In this document: positions 7,757 through 15,422 of the stretch, piece after piece
Layout: each line of letters starts with the position of its first letter
Numbering within the stretch: position 1 is the stretch's first letter
The notes under the pieces: model-generated
Seen by the model: the letters and a program-made list of their open reading frames with translations, nothing else
What the model was told of the DNA's origin: nothing
The model's database searches: none
Made by a program: the position numbers and the translations under genes
Assembly (NCBI GenBank): GCA_050998755.1
Contig: JBPCPW010000065.1
Location: 1 to 30,263 of the forward strand
Direction of reading: 5' to 3'
Length of the DNA stretch: 30,263 nt
Origin: JAXDLW01 sp050998755
GTDB lineage: Bacteria; Chloroflexota; Dormibacteria; DASZGP01

Positions 7757-10700
7757 GTGGGCCGTTGGGCAGAGGGCCGCGGAGGAATGCGCAGATTGAC
7801 CAGCGCGCTGGCGCTGCTGGTCGCCGTCATCGCCGTTCCCGCCCACGCCGCAACCCAGCCGGGCTACGACGACGGCCCCAACGCCCTGAACGTGGTCCCG
7901 ACTACGCCATTTGCGCCGCTCCCGGCCTCTGCCACCCAGCCGCCCAGCGGGGACGCGGTGCCGCTGGCTCAATCCACAGTTCCGGTGCCGGGTTCGCCGG
8001 CCCAGACCGTGCGGGCAGGTGTGGCATCCGTGGACGGCACGTGGAAGGTGGGGGCCAGTGCGGGACAGTACGCCACGGCCGTCGAGGACAACACTGACAT
8101 CGCCGTCGGAGACCACACTAAAGACCCCAACATGCTCTCCATCCACCGCGCGCCGTCATATGGCATCGAGACGCGAACCAACTTCAAGGCGCTGGTCATC
8201 GAGGGGGTGGACGGCAAGCGCCACGCGATCGTGGCCAACAACTTCTACATCGCCCAGGACCTGGTCAACCGTCGCGTGGCCGGCATCCTGCGCGACCGCG
8301 ACACTGCGATCGCCGCGCACCTGCTCGCCGGCAACCCCACCGGGATCGACGACACCAACCTCACGGTGTATATCTCCCACGACCACTCCTCGCCCTTCTA
8401 CTCCTCCACCGGCTGGGGCGTGTGGACCTTCCAGGATGTCTTCGACATCCGCTTCTTCGAGTACGTTGCGGAGCGGATGGCGGCGGCGGTGGTGCAGGCT
8501 AACGATGCCCTGCGACCAGTGCGCATGGGCGCCGCGGTGGTGCCGTACGACTACACCCAGCGTCACTCCTTCGGCCCCCAGGTGGGGTTCGACGGCACGC
8601 CCGCTGGCTACCCCAAGCGCGACAACGACCTCACGGTGCGAGTGATGCGCTTCGACGACATCAGCGACCGCGCCCACCCCCGGCCCTACGCCGCCTGGTA
8701 CATCCTCGGCCAGCACCCCGAGTTCACGGAGGGCAACAACATCCTCACCGACGAGTGGCCAGGGAAGGTGGCACGCTTCGTCGAGACCGAGACCGGGGCC
8801 ACCGCGATCTTCTCCCAGAACAATCCTGGCACCACCGAGGAGGACAGCAACGCCGAGAGCCATGCACCGGCGGTTCGGGCGGAGTTCAGCCACAAGGACT
8901 ACGCCCAGCAGGAGCGCGGCGCCCGCCAGATCGCCAACGCGGTGATCCGGGGGATGAACGCCGTGGGCACCAACACCCCGATCGTCCCCGACCAGGTGCA
9001 GCCGGCGGCCCGGGGAGCCTATGTGGCCGGCACCTTCGTTCCCTACCAGCCGCTGAACTTCACCGTCTCGGAGATCGACCGGCGCTTCGCCCCGCCCTAT
9101 TCCCACCCCTACCCGTCGGTTTCCAACTGCCGGACCCCATCGGCCTTCACCGGCAACCCTGGAATCCCTCTGGCCGGCCTGCCGGATTGCACCCCTGCTG
9201 ACAGCCTCTTCCACCAGGCGGGCTCGCCGGTCAGCGGCTCCGACCTCTTCGGCACCTTCAAGGGGACGCCGCTGGACCCCGGCGTGACCTACAGCCAGAT
9301 CGAGCAGCTCTGCAGCCAACAACCGCAGGCCTGCGTGGTGCCGGCGAACATCGGTGCTCCCAGTTACACGGGCCTGGAGGAGACCATCCAGGTACACATG
9401 CAGGTGATCCGCCTCGGCGCGGTGGTGATCACCGCCTGTCCCTGCGAGCAGTGGGCGGACCAGTCACGCAACATCGAGAGCCGCGCCGACACGGTTCAGG
9501 GCAACCAGTGGTTGGGTTTCGACTGGACCCAGTTCTGCACCCGTCGGGATGCCAACAACTGGACCTGCCCCAACCCCAACGCCGTCTCCAACTACGACCA
9601 GGACCCCAGTCACCCGGTCGGGCCCAACAGCACCCTGGTGATCAGCGACTACCAATACCGGCAGGAGCACGCCCAAGTGGTCAACGACGCCGCTGGCTGG
9701 GACAGCATCAACCACGCCGCGACCGCCGAGTCCGAGCCTGCCGACCCGGCCCAGATCCTCGGCAACTACACCCACAATGAGCTCCCGGCCAGCATCGGCT
9801 ACTCACTGGTCATCCCCACCAGCCACGTCAACGATTACTGGGGGTACATCGCCACCTATCGCGAGTACCAGCGCGGCGATCACTACCGCAAGGCACTGAC
9901 CGGCCTCGGTGCCCATTCCAGCGACTGGCTGGCAACCCGGTTGGTGGCGATGGCCGGGATCCTCAAGGAGGGTACCGACCCGGGTGACTGCACCCACGCA
10001 GCCAGCGCCACCGACTACTGGACTATGAAGGTGGCGTACAGCGCGCTGGACTGCACCTACATGGTGGACGACATCAACCAGAAGGCACGCGCCGAGCTGA
10101 TCGGCCAGAACGCCGCCACCTACCTGCCGCTCTACGAGGCCTCCGTGCCCGCCGACGCCGGGACCCCGGCGGCCGACGCCCAACCCCAGGACATCACCCG
10201 TTTCGACCGCGCCAGCTTCACCTGGGTGGGTGGCGACAACTATGTCGACACCCCCAACGTGACCGTGGAGCGCGAGGTCTCGCCCGGACATTGGGTCACC
10301 CAGGGCGACTCCTTCGGGGACGTCCAGACCTTTGTGCACTACCCCGCGGACATCCTCGCCGAGACCGCCACGTACCGGACCGGCAGCTTCACCTGGAAAT
10401 GGACCGCCGACTTCGAGGCATTCAATTCGGACATCTCAACCGCAAGCTTCGGCCACCAGACCCCCGCGGGGACCTACCGCTTCCTGGTCAGGGGCGCCCA
10501 CCGTACCGGCACCCCTGCCCAGACGACGCCATATCAAGTGGTGTCCGCCGATTTCCAGGTCAAACCGTGGAACGGGATCACCATCCCCGAAATCCGCGTC
10601 GACGCCGACGGACGAGTTTCGTTCACCGTGGGACCGACGGTGACCCGCCAGTACAACACCGACGAGTACCAGCAGCGGCCCCAGGGAAACCATTTCGTGA

Positions 10701-11248
10701 CCTACAACGTCGGCCCCATCGCCTACCCCGACACGTACCTGACCTCGCCTTATCCCACCAAGCCGGAGACCGGCGACCATCTCTTCCCGCGAGTTCAGCG
10801 CAACGTCATCGTCGACCAACACAAGGTGGTGACGGGTCAGCGCTGGTGCTTCAGCTGCAGCTTCCGGCCCTGGGCTGACCACAGCCAGGTCGCGGCCGCC
10901 AGCGTGGCCATCAACCACGGGGGCAGTTGCCTCTCGGTTCCCGCCACGCTGGGCGCCGACGGGCGATACCGCACCGCGGCCACGCTGGCGCGCGGCGACT
11001 CGGCCGCGGTACCCGTCGGCGCCCTGCGCGACACATACGGCGAGGTTAACGGGACGAGCTCGGCGGCGGTCGCTCTTCCGGGAGCCCAGGCGGCCATCGT
11101 CGGTGCCAGCGCTTGTCCCCTGGCACCGGCCTCTGCGCTTCCCGACACCGCCCTCGGACGCATGCCCGCCCCGGCTGGGGCCCTGGTGCTGCCACCCGTC
11201 GTCGGGCTCGTTTACCTGCTGCTACGGCGCCGCCGGAAGGCCCGCTGA
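7757..11248 (+). CDS. Large secreted, membrane-anchored neutral ceramidase-like protein
   Basis: The 1163-residue protein begins with a signal peptide (MRRLTSALALLVAVIAVPAHA, starting at residue 11 from GTG 7757) and ends with a hydrophobic segment and RRRRKAR, so it is probably surface-anchored. Its core resembles neutral/alkaline non-lysosomal ceramidases, which hydrolyse ceramide to sphingosine and fatty acid: YISHDHSSPFYSSTG in place of HTHSGPGG (zinc His), HMQVIRLGAVVITACPCEQ in place of the LGDLALVGVPGE strand, and VNDYWGYIATYREYQ in place of NDYxGYxTTxEEY. The nucleophile segment, normally NxGDxSPN, reads NPGTTEEDSN, so activity or substrate may differ. A C-terminal half beginning near FTWVGGDNYVDTP has a beta-rich look. 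It is transcribed alone and ends one base before the convergent YbjQ-like gene. Confidence 0.75.
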   Translation: MGRWAEGRGGMRRLTSALALLVAVIAVPAHAATQPGYDDGPNALNVVPTTPFAPLPASATQPPSGDAVPLAQSTVPVPGSPAQTVRAGVASVDGTWKVGASAGQYATAVEDNTDIAVGDHTKDPNMLSIHRAPSYGIETRTNFKALVIEGVDGKRHAIVANNFYIAQDLVNRRVAGILRDRDTAIAAHLLAGNPTGIDDTNLTVYISHDHSSPFYSSTGWGVWTFQDVFDIRFFEYVAERMAAAVVQANDALRPVRMGAAVVPYDYTQRHSFGPQVGFDGTPAGYPKRDNDLTVRVMRFDDISDRAHPRPYAAWYILGQHPEFTEGNNILTDEWPGKVARFVETETGATAIFSQNNPGTTEEDSNAESHAPAVRAEFSHKDYAQQERGARQIANAVIRGMNAVGTNTPIVPDQVQPAARGAYVAGTFVPYQPLNFTVSEIDRRFAPPYSHPYPSVSNCRTPSAFTGNPGIPLAGLPDCTPADSLFHQAGSPVSGSDLFGTFKGTPLDPGVTYSQIEQLCSQQPQACVVPANIGAPSYTGLEETIQVHMQVIRLGAVVITACPCEQWADQSRNIESRADTVQGNQWLGFDWTQFCTRRDANNWTCPNPNAVSNYDQDPSHPVGPNSTLVISDYQYRQEHAQVVNDAAGWDSINHAATAESEPADPAQILGNYTHNELPASIGYSLVIPTSHVNDYWGYIATYREYQRGDHYRKALTGLGAHSSDWLATRLVAMAGILKEGTDPGDCTHAASATDYWTMKVAYSALDCTYMVDDINQKARAELIGQNAATYLPLYEASVPADAGTPAADAQPQDITRFDRASFTWVGGDNYVDTPNVTVEREVSPGHWVTQGDSFGDVQTFVHYPADILAETATYRTGSFTWKWTADFEAFNSDISTASFGHQTPAGTYRFLVRGAHRTGTPAQTTPYQVVSADFQVKPWNGITIPEIRVDADGRVSFTVGPTVTRQYNTDEYQQRPQGNHFVTYNVGPIAYPDTYLTSPYPTKPETGDHLFPRVQRNVIVDQHKVVTGQRWCFSCSFRPWADHSQVAAASVAINHGGSCLSVPATLGADGRYRTAATLARGDSAAVPVGALRDTYGEVNGTSSAAVALPGAQAAIVGASACPLAPASALPDTALGRMPAPAGALVLPPVVGLVYLLLRRRRKAR

Positions 11249-11249
11249 G

Positions 11250-12041
11250 TCAGCCCTGGATCGGGATCACCACTCCCGGAACCGCGGGCGTCGGGGCCCC
11301 CTCCTCGCGGATCACCGAGGTGCCCACGGCGAAGAACTCGATCACGTGGCTGCCCCAGGCGAAGGACTTCTCCTCCAGCTTCACCCCCACGATCCCTTTG
11401 GCACCCACCTGCTGGGCCTCGTACTCCATGCGACCCATGGCCAGCTCGCGGGCCTCGTACATGCCCTGGGTGAAATTCTCCATCTCAGCGTTGCGGCCGA
11501 GCTTGTTGATGAACCCCCCAAGGCTCTGCCGGGCAACGTGGTATACGCAGTTGCCCATCGACATGTGCAGCGGCCGGTAGCCGGCCTGGCGTAACTTCAG
11601 GAAGTCCTCTCCACTGAGGTCACTGGTGAACGGCTTGCCACTGGGCAGGCGTAGCGAATGCTGAGGGTCGCGGGCCCTGACCGCGGTGCCCATGGCCATG
11701 AACTCCAGCAGGTCGGGGCCGAAGTCGTAGAACTTGACGACAAAGCGAACCCCGACGATGCCATCGGCCTCCAGGATCGCCGCCTCCTCCTCCATGCGGC
11801 CCATGGCCAGGGTCCGGGCCTGGTACATCGCCCCACTGATCACCGTCAGCTCAATGTTGTCCTTGGGCATCGCGAACTGGATGCCCACGTGGTAGATCGA
11901 GGTGCCCATGACGAAGCCCAGGGGGTCGAAGCCCATCGATTCCAGGCAGTAGAGCTCGTCCACGGATAGGTCACTGGTGAAGATCCCGGCCTTCAGCCGT
12001 CGGGATGCATCGGCGGCGATCTGCGGTTGCTGCTGGGTCAT
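11250..12041 (-). CDS. Tandem YbjQ-like (heavy-metal-binding domain family) protein
   Basis: The 263-residue protein contains two copies of one domain. Copy 1 (about 18-135) and copy 2 (about 150-245) share FTSDLS, a G(F/Y)xPL turn, YHV, MYxARxLAMGRMExEA, GIVGV and an EFxAxGTxV end. These are features of the YbjQ/UPF0145 family, often named for possible heavy-metal binding, though the function is not established. No signal peptide or membrane segment is present. The start is ATG at 12041 with a strong GGAGGA site 6-7 bases upstream; the longer open frame upstream overlaps the preceding gene. It is the last gene of the aldehyde dehydrogenase operon, 14 bases after the 124-residue unknown. Confidence 0.85.
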   Translation of the reverse strand: MTQQQPQIAADASRRLKAGIFTSDLSVDELYCLESMGFDPLGFVMGTSIYHVGIQFAMPKDNIELTVISGAMYQARTLAMGRMEEEAAILEADGIVGVRFVVKFYDFGPDLLEFMAMGTAVRARDPQHSLRLPSGKPFTSDLSGEDFLKLRQAGYRPLHMSMGNCVYHVARQSLGGFINKLGRNAEMENFTQGMYEARELAMGRMEYEAQQVGAKGIVGVKLEEKSFAWGSHVIEFFAVGTSVIREEGAPTPAVPGVVIPIQG

Positions 12042-12055
12042 GGCATCTCCTCCGT

Positions 12056-12430
12056 TCAGGTGACCAGCCGGGCGACGGCGCTGTCGTCGAGCTGAGCGTG
12101 GGTGACGTAGGCGTCCAGATCCTGGGCCAGCCGCGCGGGCCACTCCGGGGCGGCAAAGTTCTCTGCCTGGCCCACCGCGATCCCGTTGACGATGGCCTGA
12201 CGGCGCACCGCCAGCGATCCCTGCTTGCGCGACTCCAACCGGTAGTTCACCGATTCCAGGTCGATATCCATCTCGGTCACCCGGCCGCCTAGAAAGCGCG
12301 CCGAGCGCACCACCCGGACCCGGCCCGGCAGGGCACGCTTAAAGCGGCGGGCCATGTCCGTCAGTAACTTGTCGGTGTCCGACTGCAGGGCGCTGATCTC
12401 CTTCGCAGCCCGCTCGATGTCCGGGCGCAC
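12056..12430 (-). CDS. Conserved-looking hypothetical protein in the aldehyde dehydrogenase operon
   Basis: The 124-residue product starts with GTG at 12430, five bases after the aldehyde dehydrogenase stop, and is followed after 14 bases by the YbjQ-like gene. The N-terminal 35 residues (IERAAKEISALQSDTDKLL) look like an amphipathic, possibly coiled-coil helix. A basic stretch follows (RRFKRALPGRVRVVRSARF), and then a segment with alternating hydrophobics. No membrane segment or signal peptide is seen, and I do not recognise the family. The close spacing on both sides suggests a role shared with the YbjQ-like protein. Confidence 0.75.
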   Translation of the reverse strand: MRPDIERAAKEISALQSDTDKLLTDMARRFKRALPGRVRVVRSARFLGGRVTEMDIDLESVNYRLESRKQGSLAVRRQAIVNGIAVGQAENFAAPEWPARLAQDLDAYVTHAQLDDSAVARLVT

Positions 12431-12435
12431 GGCGG

Positions 12436-13884
12436 CTACAGCTGCAGGGACTTGGTCTCGAGGTACTCCTCGAAGCCAAAGGTGCCGGCCTCGCGGCCGT
12501 TACCCGACTGTTTGTAGCCGCCAAAGGGAGCGACGACGTTGAAACCGCCGCCATTGATATCGACCTGGCCGGTACGGATGCGCCGCGCAACGGCTTTGGC
12601 GTGTTCCGGGTCACCGGACCAAACCGCGCCGGCCAGCCCGTAGACGCTGTCGTTGGCGATGTCGATGGCCTCATCCTCGGTGTCATAGGGGATGATCGCG
12701 ATCACCGGGCCGAAGATCTCCTCCTGCGCGATGGTCATGTCCCGCCTCACCCCGGCAAAGATCGTGGGGCGGACGTAGTAGCCCTGCTCGTGGCCCTCCG
12801 GGGCCTCGGCGCCCCCGGTCAGCACGCGGGCGCCCTCAGCGACGCCCTTCTCGATATAGCCCCGCACGCGGTCGTGCTGGGCCTTGGACACCAGGGGCCC
12901 GACAAAGGACCCGGCGTCGTTGGGATCGCCAACCGGGGTGCCCTCGGCCGCGGCCTGGGCCAGCCGCTCGACCTCGTCCACCTTGGAGCGCGGCACCAGC
13001 ATCCTGGTCCACGCGTTGCACGACTGGCCGGAGTTGACCATCACCTGCTCGACACCGCGCTTCACCGCGGCGCTGAGATCGGCGTCTTCCAGGATGATGT
13101 TGGCCGACTTGCCCCCCAGTTCCAGCGTCACGCGCTTGATGGTCTCGGCCGCGAGCTCGGAGACCCGCTTCCCGGCGCGGGTTGAGCCGGTGAAGGACAC
13201 CATGTCCACCTGGGGATGCGAGGCCAGCGCCTCGCCCACAACCGGACCCACGCCGGTGACCAGGTTGAACACGCCGGCAGGGAGGCCGGCCTCTTCGATG
13301 ACCTCGGCGAGGACGAACGCGTTGAGTGGCGCGACCTCGCTGGGCTTGAGCACCACGGTGCACCCCGCAGCCAGCGCCGGCGCGACCTTGAGGGCGATCT
13401 GGTGGAGGGGATAGTTCCAGGGCGTGATGGCAACGACAACCCCAATCGGCTCACGCATCACCACCGAGTTGCCCACCTCCTCCTCGAACTTGAAGCTCTC
13501 GGTGAGGCCGGCGTAATAGCCGAACGCGAACGGCGGGGTGAACAGCTGGTAAGCCGGTGAAAGGCCGACGGGCATCCCCACCTCCGCGGCGATCACCGCG
13601 GTCAGATCGGCGGTCCGCGCCTGCAGTCCGTCCTTGATCTTGTTGAGGAACTGGCCTCGCTCCTGCGGTGACAGCTGGGACCAGCCGGCGAAAGCCGCGG
13701 CCGCAGCCTTCACGGCACGGTCGGCGTCGGCGGCGTCACCCTCGGGGATGGTGGCGATGACCTCCTCGGTGGCGGAGTTGGTGACCTCGAGCTTGCCCTT
13801 GCCGTGGGGCTCGACCCACTGGCCATCGATGAAGAGGCGGTCGCGGTTCTGGATCCCCGTCGTGCGGGTGGCTGTCTCGGTCAT
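12436..13884 (-). CDS. NAD(P)+-dependent aldehyde dehydrogenase
   Basis: The 482-residue enzyme has the full aldehyde dehydrogenase superfamily layout and oxidises an aldehyde to an acid with NAD(P)+. Visible motifs are the cofactor-binding ITPWNYPL (153-160) and VVLKPSEVAP, FTGSTRAGK (231-239), the general base in LELGGKS (Glu255), and the nucleophile in NSGQSC (Cys289). EIFGPV and a GGYKQSGNGREAG C-terminus complete it. The length is normal for the family. The specific aldehyde cannot be told. The start is ATG at 13884 because AGGAGG lies 6 bases upstream and the conserved N-terminus begins there; a longer open frame runs antisense through the cobalamin riboswitch and is not credible. Confidence 0.95.
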   Translation of the reverse strand: MTETATRTTGIQNRDRLFIDGQWVEPHGKGKLEVTNSATEEVIATIPEGDAADADRAVKAAAAAFAGWSQLSPQERGQFLNKIKDGLQARTADLTAVIAAEVGMPVGLSPAYQLFTPPFAFGYYAGLTESFKFEEEVGNSVVMREPIGVVVAITPWNYPLHQIALKVAPALAAGCTVVLKPSEVAPLNAFVLAEVIEEAGLPAGVFNLVTGVGPVVGEALASHPQVDMVSFTGSTRAGKRVSELAAETIKRVTLELGGKSANIILEDADLSAAVKRGVEQVMVNSGQSCNAWTRMLVPRSKVDEVERLAQAAAEGTPVGDPNDAGSFVGPLVSKAQHDRVRGYIEKGVAEGARVLTGGAEAPEGHEQGYYVRPTIFAGVRRDMTIAQEEIFGPVIAIIPYDTEDEAIDIANDSVYGLAGAVWSGDPEHAKAVARRIRTGQVDINGGGFNVVAPFGGYKQSGNGREAGTFGFEEYLETKSLQL

Positions 13885-13934
13885 CTCATCCTCCTGCAGC
13901 GGTCCCCCGCGCACCATCTGTCGGCCCAGGAACC

Positions 13935-13941
13935 TATAGTA
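13935..13941. promoter_or_regulatory. Overlapping divergent -10 elements (riboswitch operon and aldehyde dehydrogenase)
   Basis: The plus strand reads TATAGT at 13935-13940, a few bases before the cobalamin riboswitch. The minus strand reads TACTAT at 13941-13936, about 50 bases before the aldehyde dehydrogenase ATG. Either or both could be used; -35 elements are not obvious. Confidence 0.4.
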
Positions 13942-14090
13942 GTTCGGAGCCGAACCTGACGTGGGAAGCCGGTGTGAATCCGGCGCTGTCGCGCAACTGT
14001 GAACGGGTAGCGGCTGGTCGATATGCCACTGGGAGAAATCCCGGGAAGGCGACCAGCAGCGTCGATCCGTGAGCCAGGAGACCCGCAGGA
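13942..14090 (+). promoter_or_regulatory. Cobalamin (B12) riboswitch aptamer
   Basis: The sequence carries the hallmark conserved blocks of cobalamin riboswitches in the right order: GGGAAGCCGGTGTGAATCCG (13963-13982), CGCAACTGTGA (about 13991-14001), GCCACTGGGA (14025-14034), CCGGGAAGG (14041-14049), and the B12-box end AGCCAGGAGACC (14072-14083). A GTTCGG/CCGAAC hairpin precedes the core at 13942-13955. In this family, binding of adenosyl- or another cobalamin normally turns expression off. It heads the intrinsic-factor-like/ECF operon, which is strong evidence that the operon handles cobalamin. Confidence 0.96.
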
Positions 14091-14124
14091 GAGGCCGAAG
14101 CAACGCCCACCGCGCGAAACGGGG

Positions 14125-14183
14125 GCCGCCTCTCAGCGGCAGTGGTTCCCCAGGCGGCGGACGTCCCCATCAGGCCGCCGGAG
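14125..14183 (+). promoter_or_regulatory. Riboswitch expression platform next to the ribosome-binding site
   Basis: GGCGGC (14153-14158) can pair with GCCGCC (14174-14179), which directly abuts the GGAG ribosome site (14180-14183), 6 bases before ATG 14190. An upstream GCCGCC (14125-14130) could compete for the same GGCGGC. No T-run follows, so control of translation initiation is more likely than termination. Confidence 0.5.
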
Positions 14184-14189
14184 AATTGA

Positions 14190-15422
14190 ATGAAGCTGCG
14201 ATCCTCAGCGACCAGCGCGACACTGGCCGCGGTGACCCTCCTGGCCTTTTTGCCCGGGACCACGATCGGTGCCGCTGCCGCATGCGATCCGGGGACCCGT
14301 GCGTTGCAATACCTGGCCGCCAACCAGAAGGCGGACGGGTCACTCGACATGAAATCAGCCGGGGGCTTCGGCAACCCCGTGGCGACCATGAACATGCTGA
14401 TCGGCGCAGCGGCTTCCGGCTACGACCCCAGCACGATCACCAGTGGGGGCAACAGCGGGTACGCCTACCTCGCCGCCAACTCATCCACCGCCACCAACTC
14501 CATCGGACGGGCTGCGACCCTGGTGCTCGCGCTCACGGCCGGAAACTCGCCGGCGGGTCGATTTGACGTCGACAACTTTGGCGGGGTGCATCCCCTCAGC
14601 ATCGTGCAGGCCGGCTACACCTCAAGCGGGGCCAACGCCGGCGCGTTCGGCGACGGCTCAACCTTCACGCAGACGCTGGCACTTCTGGCATACCGGGCAG
14701 CCGGGCTCACGCCCCCCGGGGCCTCCGTCACCTGGTTGACGAACCTGCGCAACACGGGCCGGACATCGGGCGGATACACGGGCGAGTTGGGGACGGACAC
14801 CGGGTGGAGTTACGCCAACCAGCGCGACACCGCCCAGGCCGACACCAACACCACCTCCGAGGCCCTGATGGCCCTGGCCGCCGCCGGCAACCACACCCAG
14901 GATGGACCGGCACTGGCCTTCCTGCACAACCAGCAGAACCCCGACGGCGGCTTCCCGCTGGAGAAGCCATCGGCATTCGGGACCAGCAGCGACGCCGACT
15001 CCGACTCCCTGGTCCTCGAAGCCCTGAAGGCCGCCGGCCAGCCGCTCTCCAGTTGGAGTATCGGCGGGAAGACCCCGCTGTCCAACCTCCTCTCCATGCA
15101 GGACGGCAATAGCGGAGGCTTCTCGGGGAGTGGCCCGGATACCTTCACCAGCAGCGAAGTGCCCCAGGGGATCGCCCAGGTCCCCCTTCCCGTGGTCGCA
15201 GCCTCCCCCTCTCGCGCACTTCCAGCGGCGGGCTGCCCGCAGGCTGCCGCCACCGCCGCCAGCCCTTCGCCGACCGCCGTTCCGATGCTGCCGAGAGCGG
15301 GCACCCACCCCTCCGCAGCGGGCCTCGATGGTTGGCTGGCGGCCGCCCTGCTGGGGCTTGTCGCTTTGGGGACGGCGGGGGCAATCGCCCGACGGTGGTG
15401 CTGGAACGGACGAGCACGCTGA
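14190..15422 (+). CDS. Secreted, membrane-anchored alpha/alpha-barrel protein, intrinsic factor/transcobalamin N-domain-like
   Basis: The 410-residue protein has a signal peptide (about 1-31, ending near AAAACDPG) and a set of helical repeats of the prenyltransferase/terpene-cyclase alpha/alpha toroid type: ALQYLAANQKADGSLD, AFLHNQQNPDGGFPL, and DADSDSLVLEALKAAG. It ends with TSSEVPQGIAQVPLP, as in the N-terminal domain of animal intrinsic factor and transcobalamin. The C-terminus carries LPRAG (367-371), a membrane segment (381-399) and basic residues, so it sits on the outer face of the membrane. Cyclase activity is unlikely given secretion and context. As the first gene under a cobalamin riboswitch, it probably captures cobalamin together with the next gene's product. 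Automated annotation may call it terpene cyclase/mutase. Confidence 0.85.
   Translation: MKLRSSATSATLAAVTLLAFLPGTTIGAAAACDPGTRALQYLAANQKADGSLDMKSAGGFGNPVATMNMLIGAAASGYDPSTITSGGNSGYAYLAANSSTATNSIGRAATLVLALTAGNSPAGRFDVDNFGGVHPLSIVQAGYTSSGANAGAFGDGSTFTQTLALLAYRAAGLTPPGASVTWLTNLRNTGRTSGGYTGELGTDTGWSYANQRDTAQADTNTTSEALMALAAAGNHTQDGPALAFLHNQQNPDGGFPLEKPSAFGTSSDADSDSLVLEALKAAGQPLSSWSIGGKTPLSNLLSMQDGNSGGFSGSGPDTFTSSEVPQGIAQVPLPVVAASPSRALPAAGCPQAAATAASPSPTAVPMLPRAGTHPSAAGLDGWLAAALLGLVALGTAGAIARRWCWNGRAR

Noticed and set aside
8156..9397. 413-codon open frame on the minus strand
   Set aside because: Antisense to the ceramidase-like gene, which has a signal peptide and family motifs. The translation shows repetitive Val/Gly/His/Arg shadow composition.
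13885..14103. N-terminal extension of the aldehyde dehydrogenase frame
   Set aside because: It is antisense to the cobalamin riboswitch, while AGGAGG and the family N-terminus mark ATG 13884 as the start.
14190..15422. Terpene cyclase or squalene-hopene cyclase activity
   Set aside because: The repeats fit the alpha/alpha toroid, but the protein has a signal peptide and a C-terminal anchor, and it lies under a cobalamin riboswitch with ECF genes, which fits an intrinsic-factor-like role far better.
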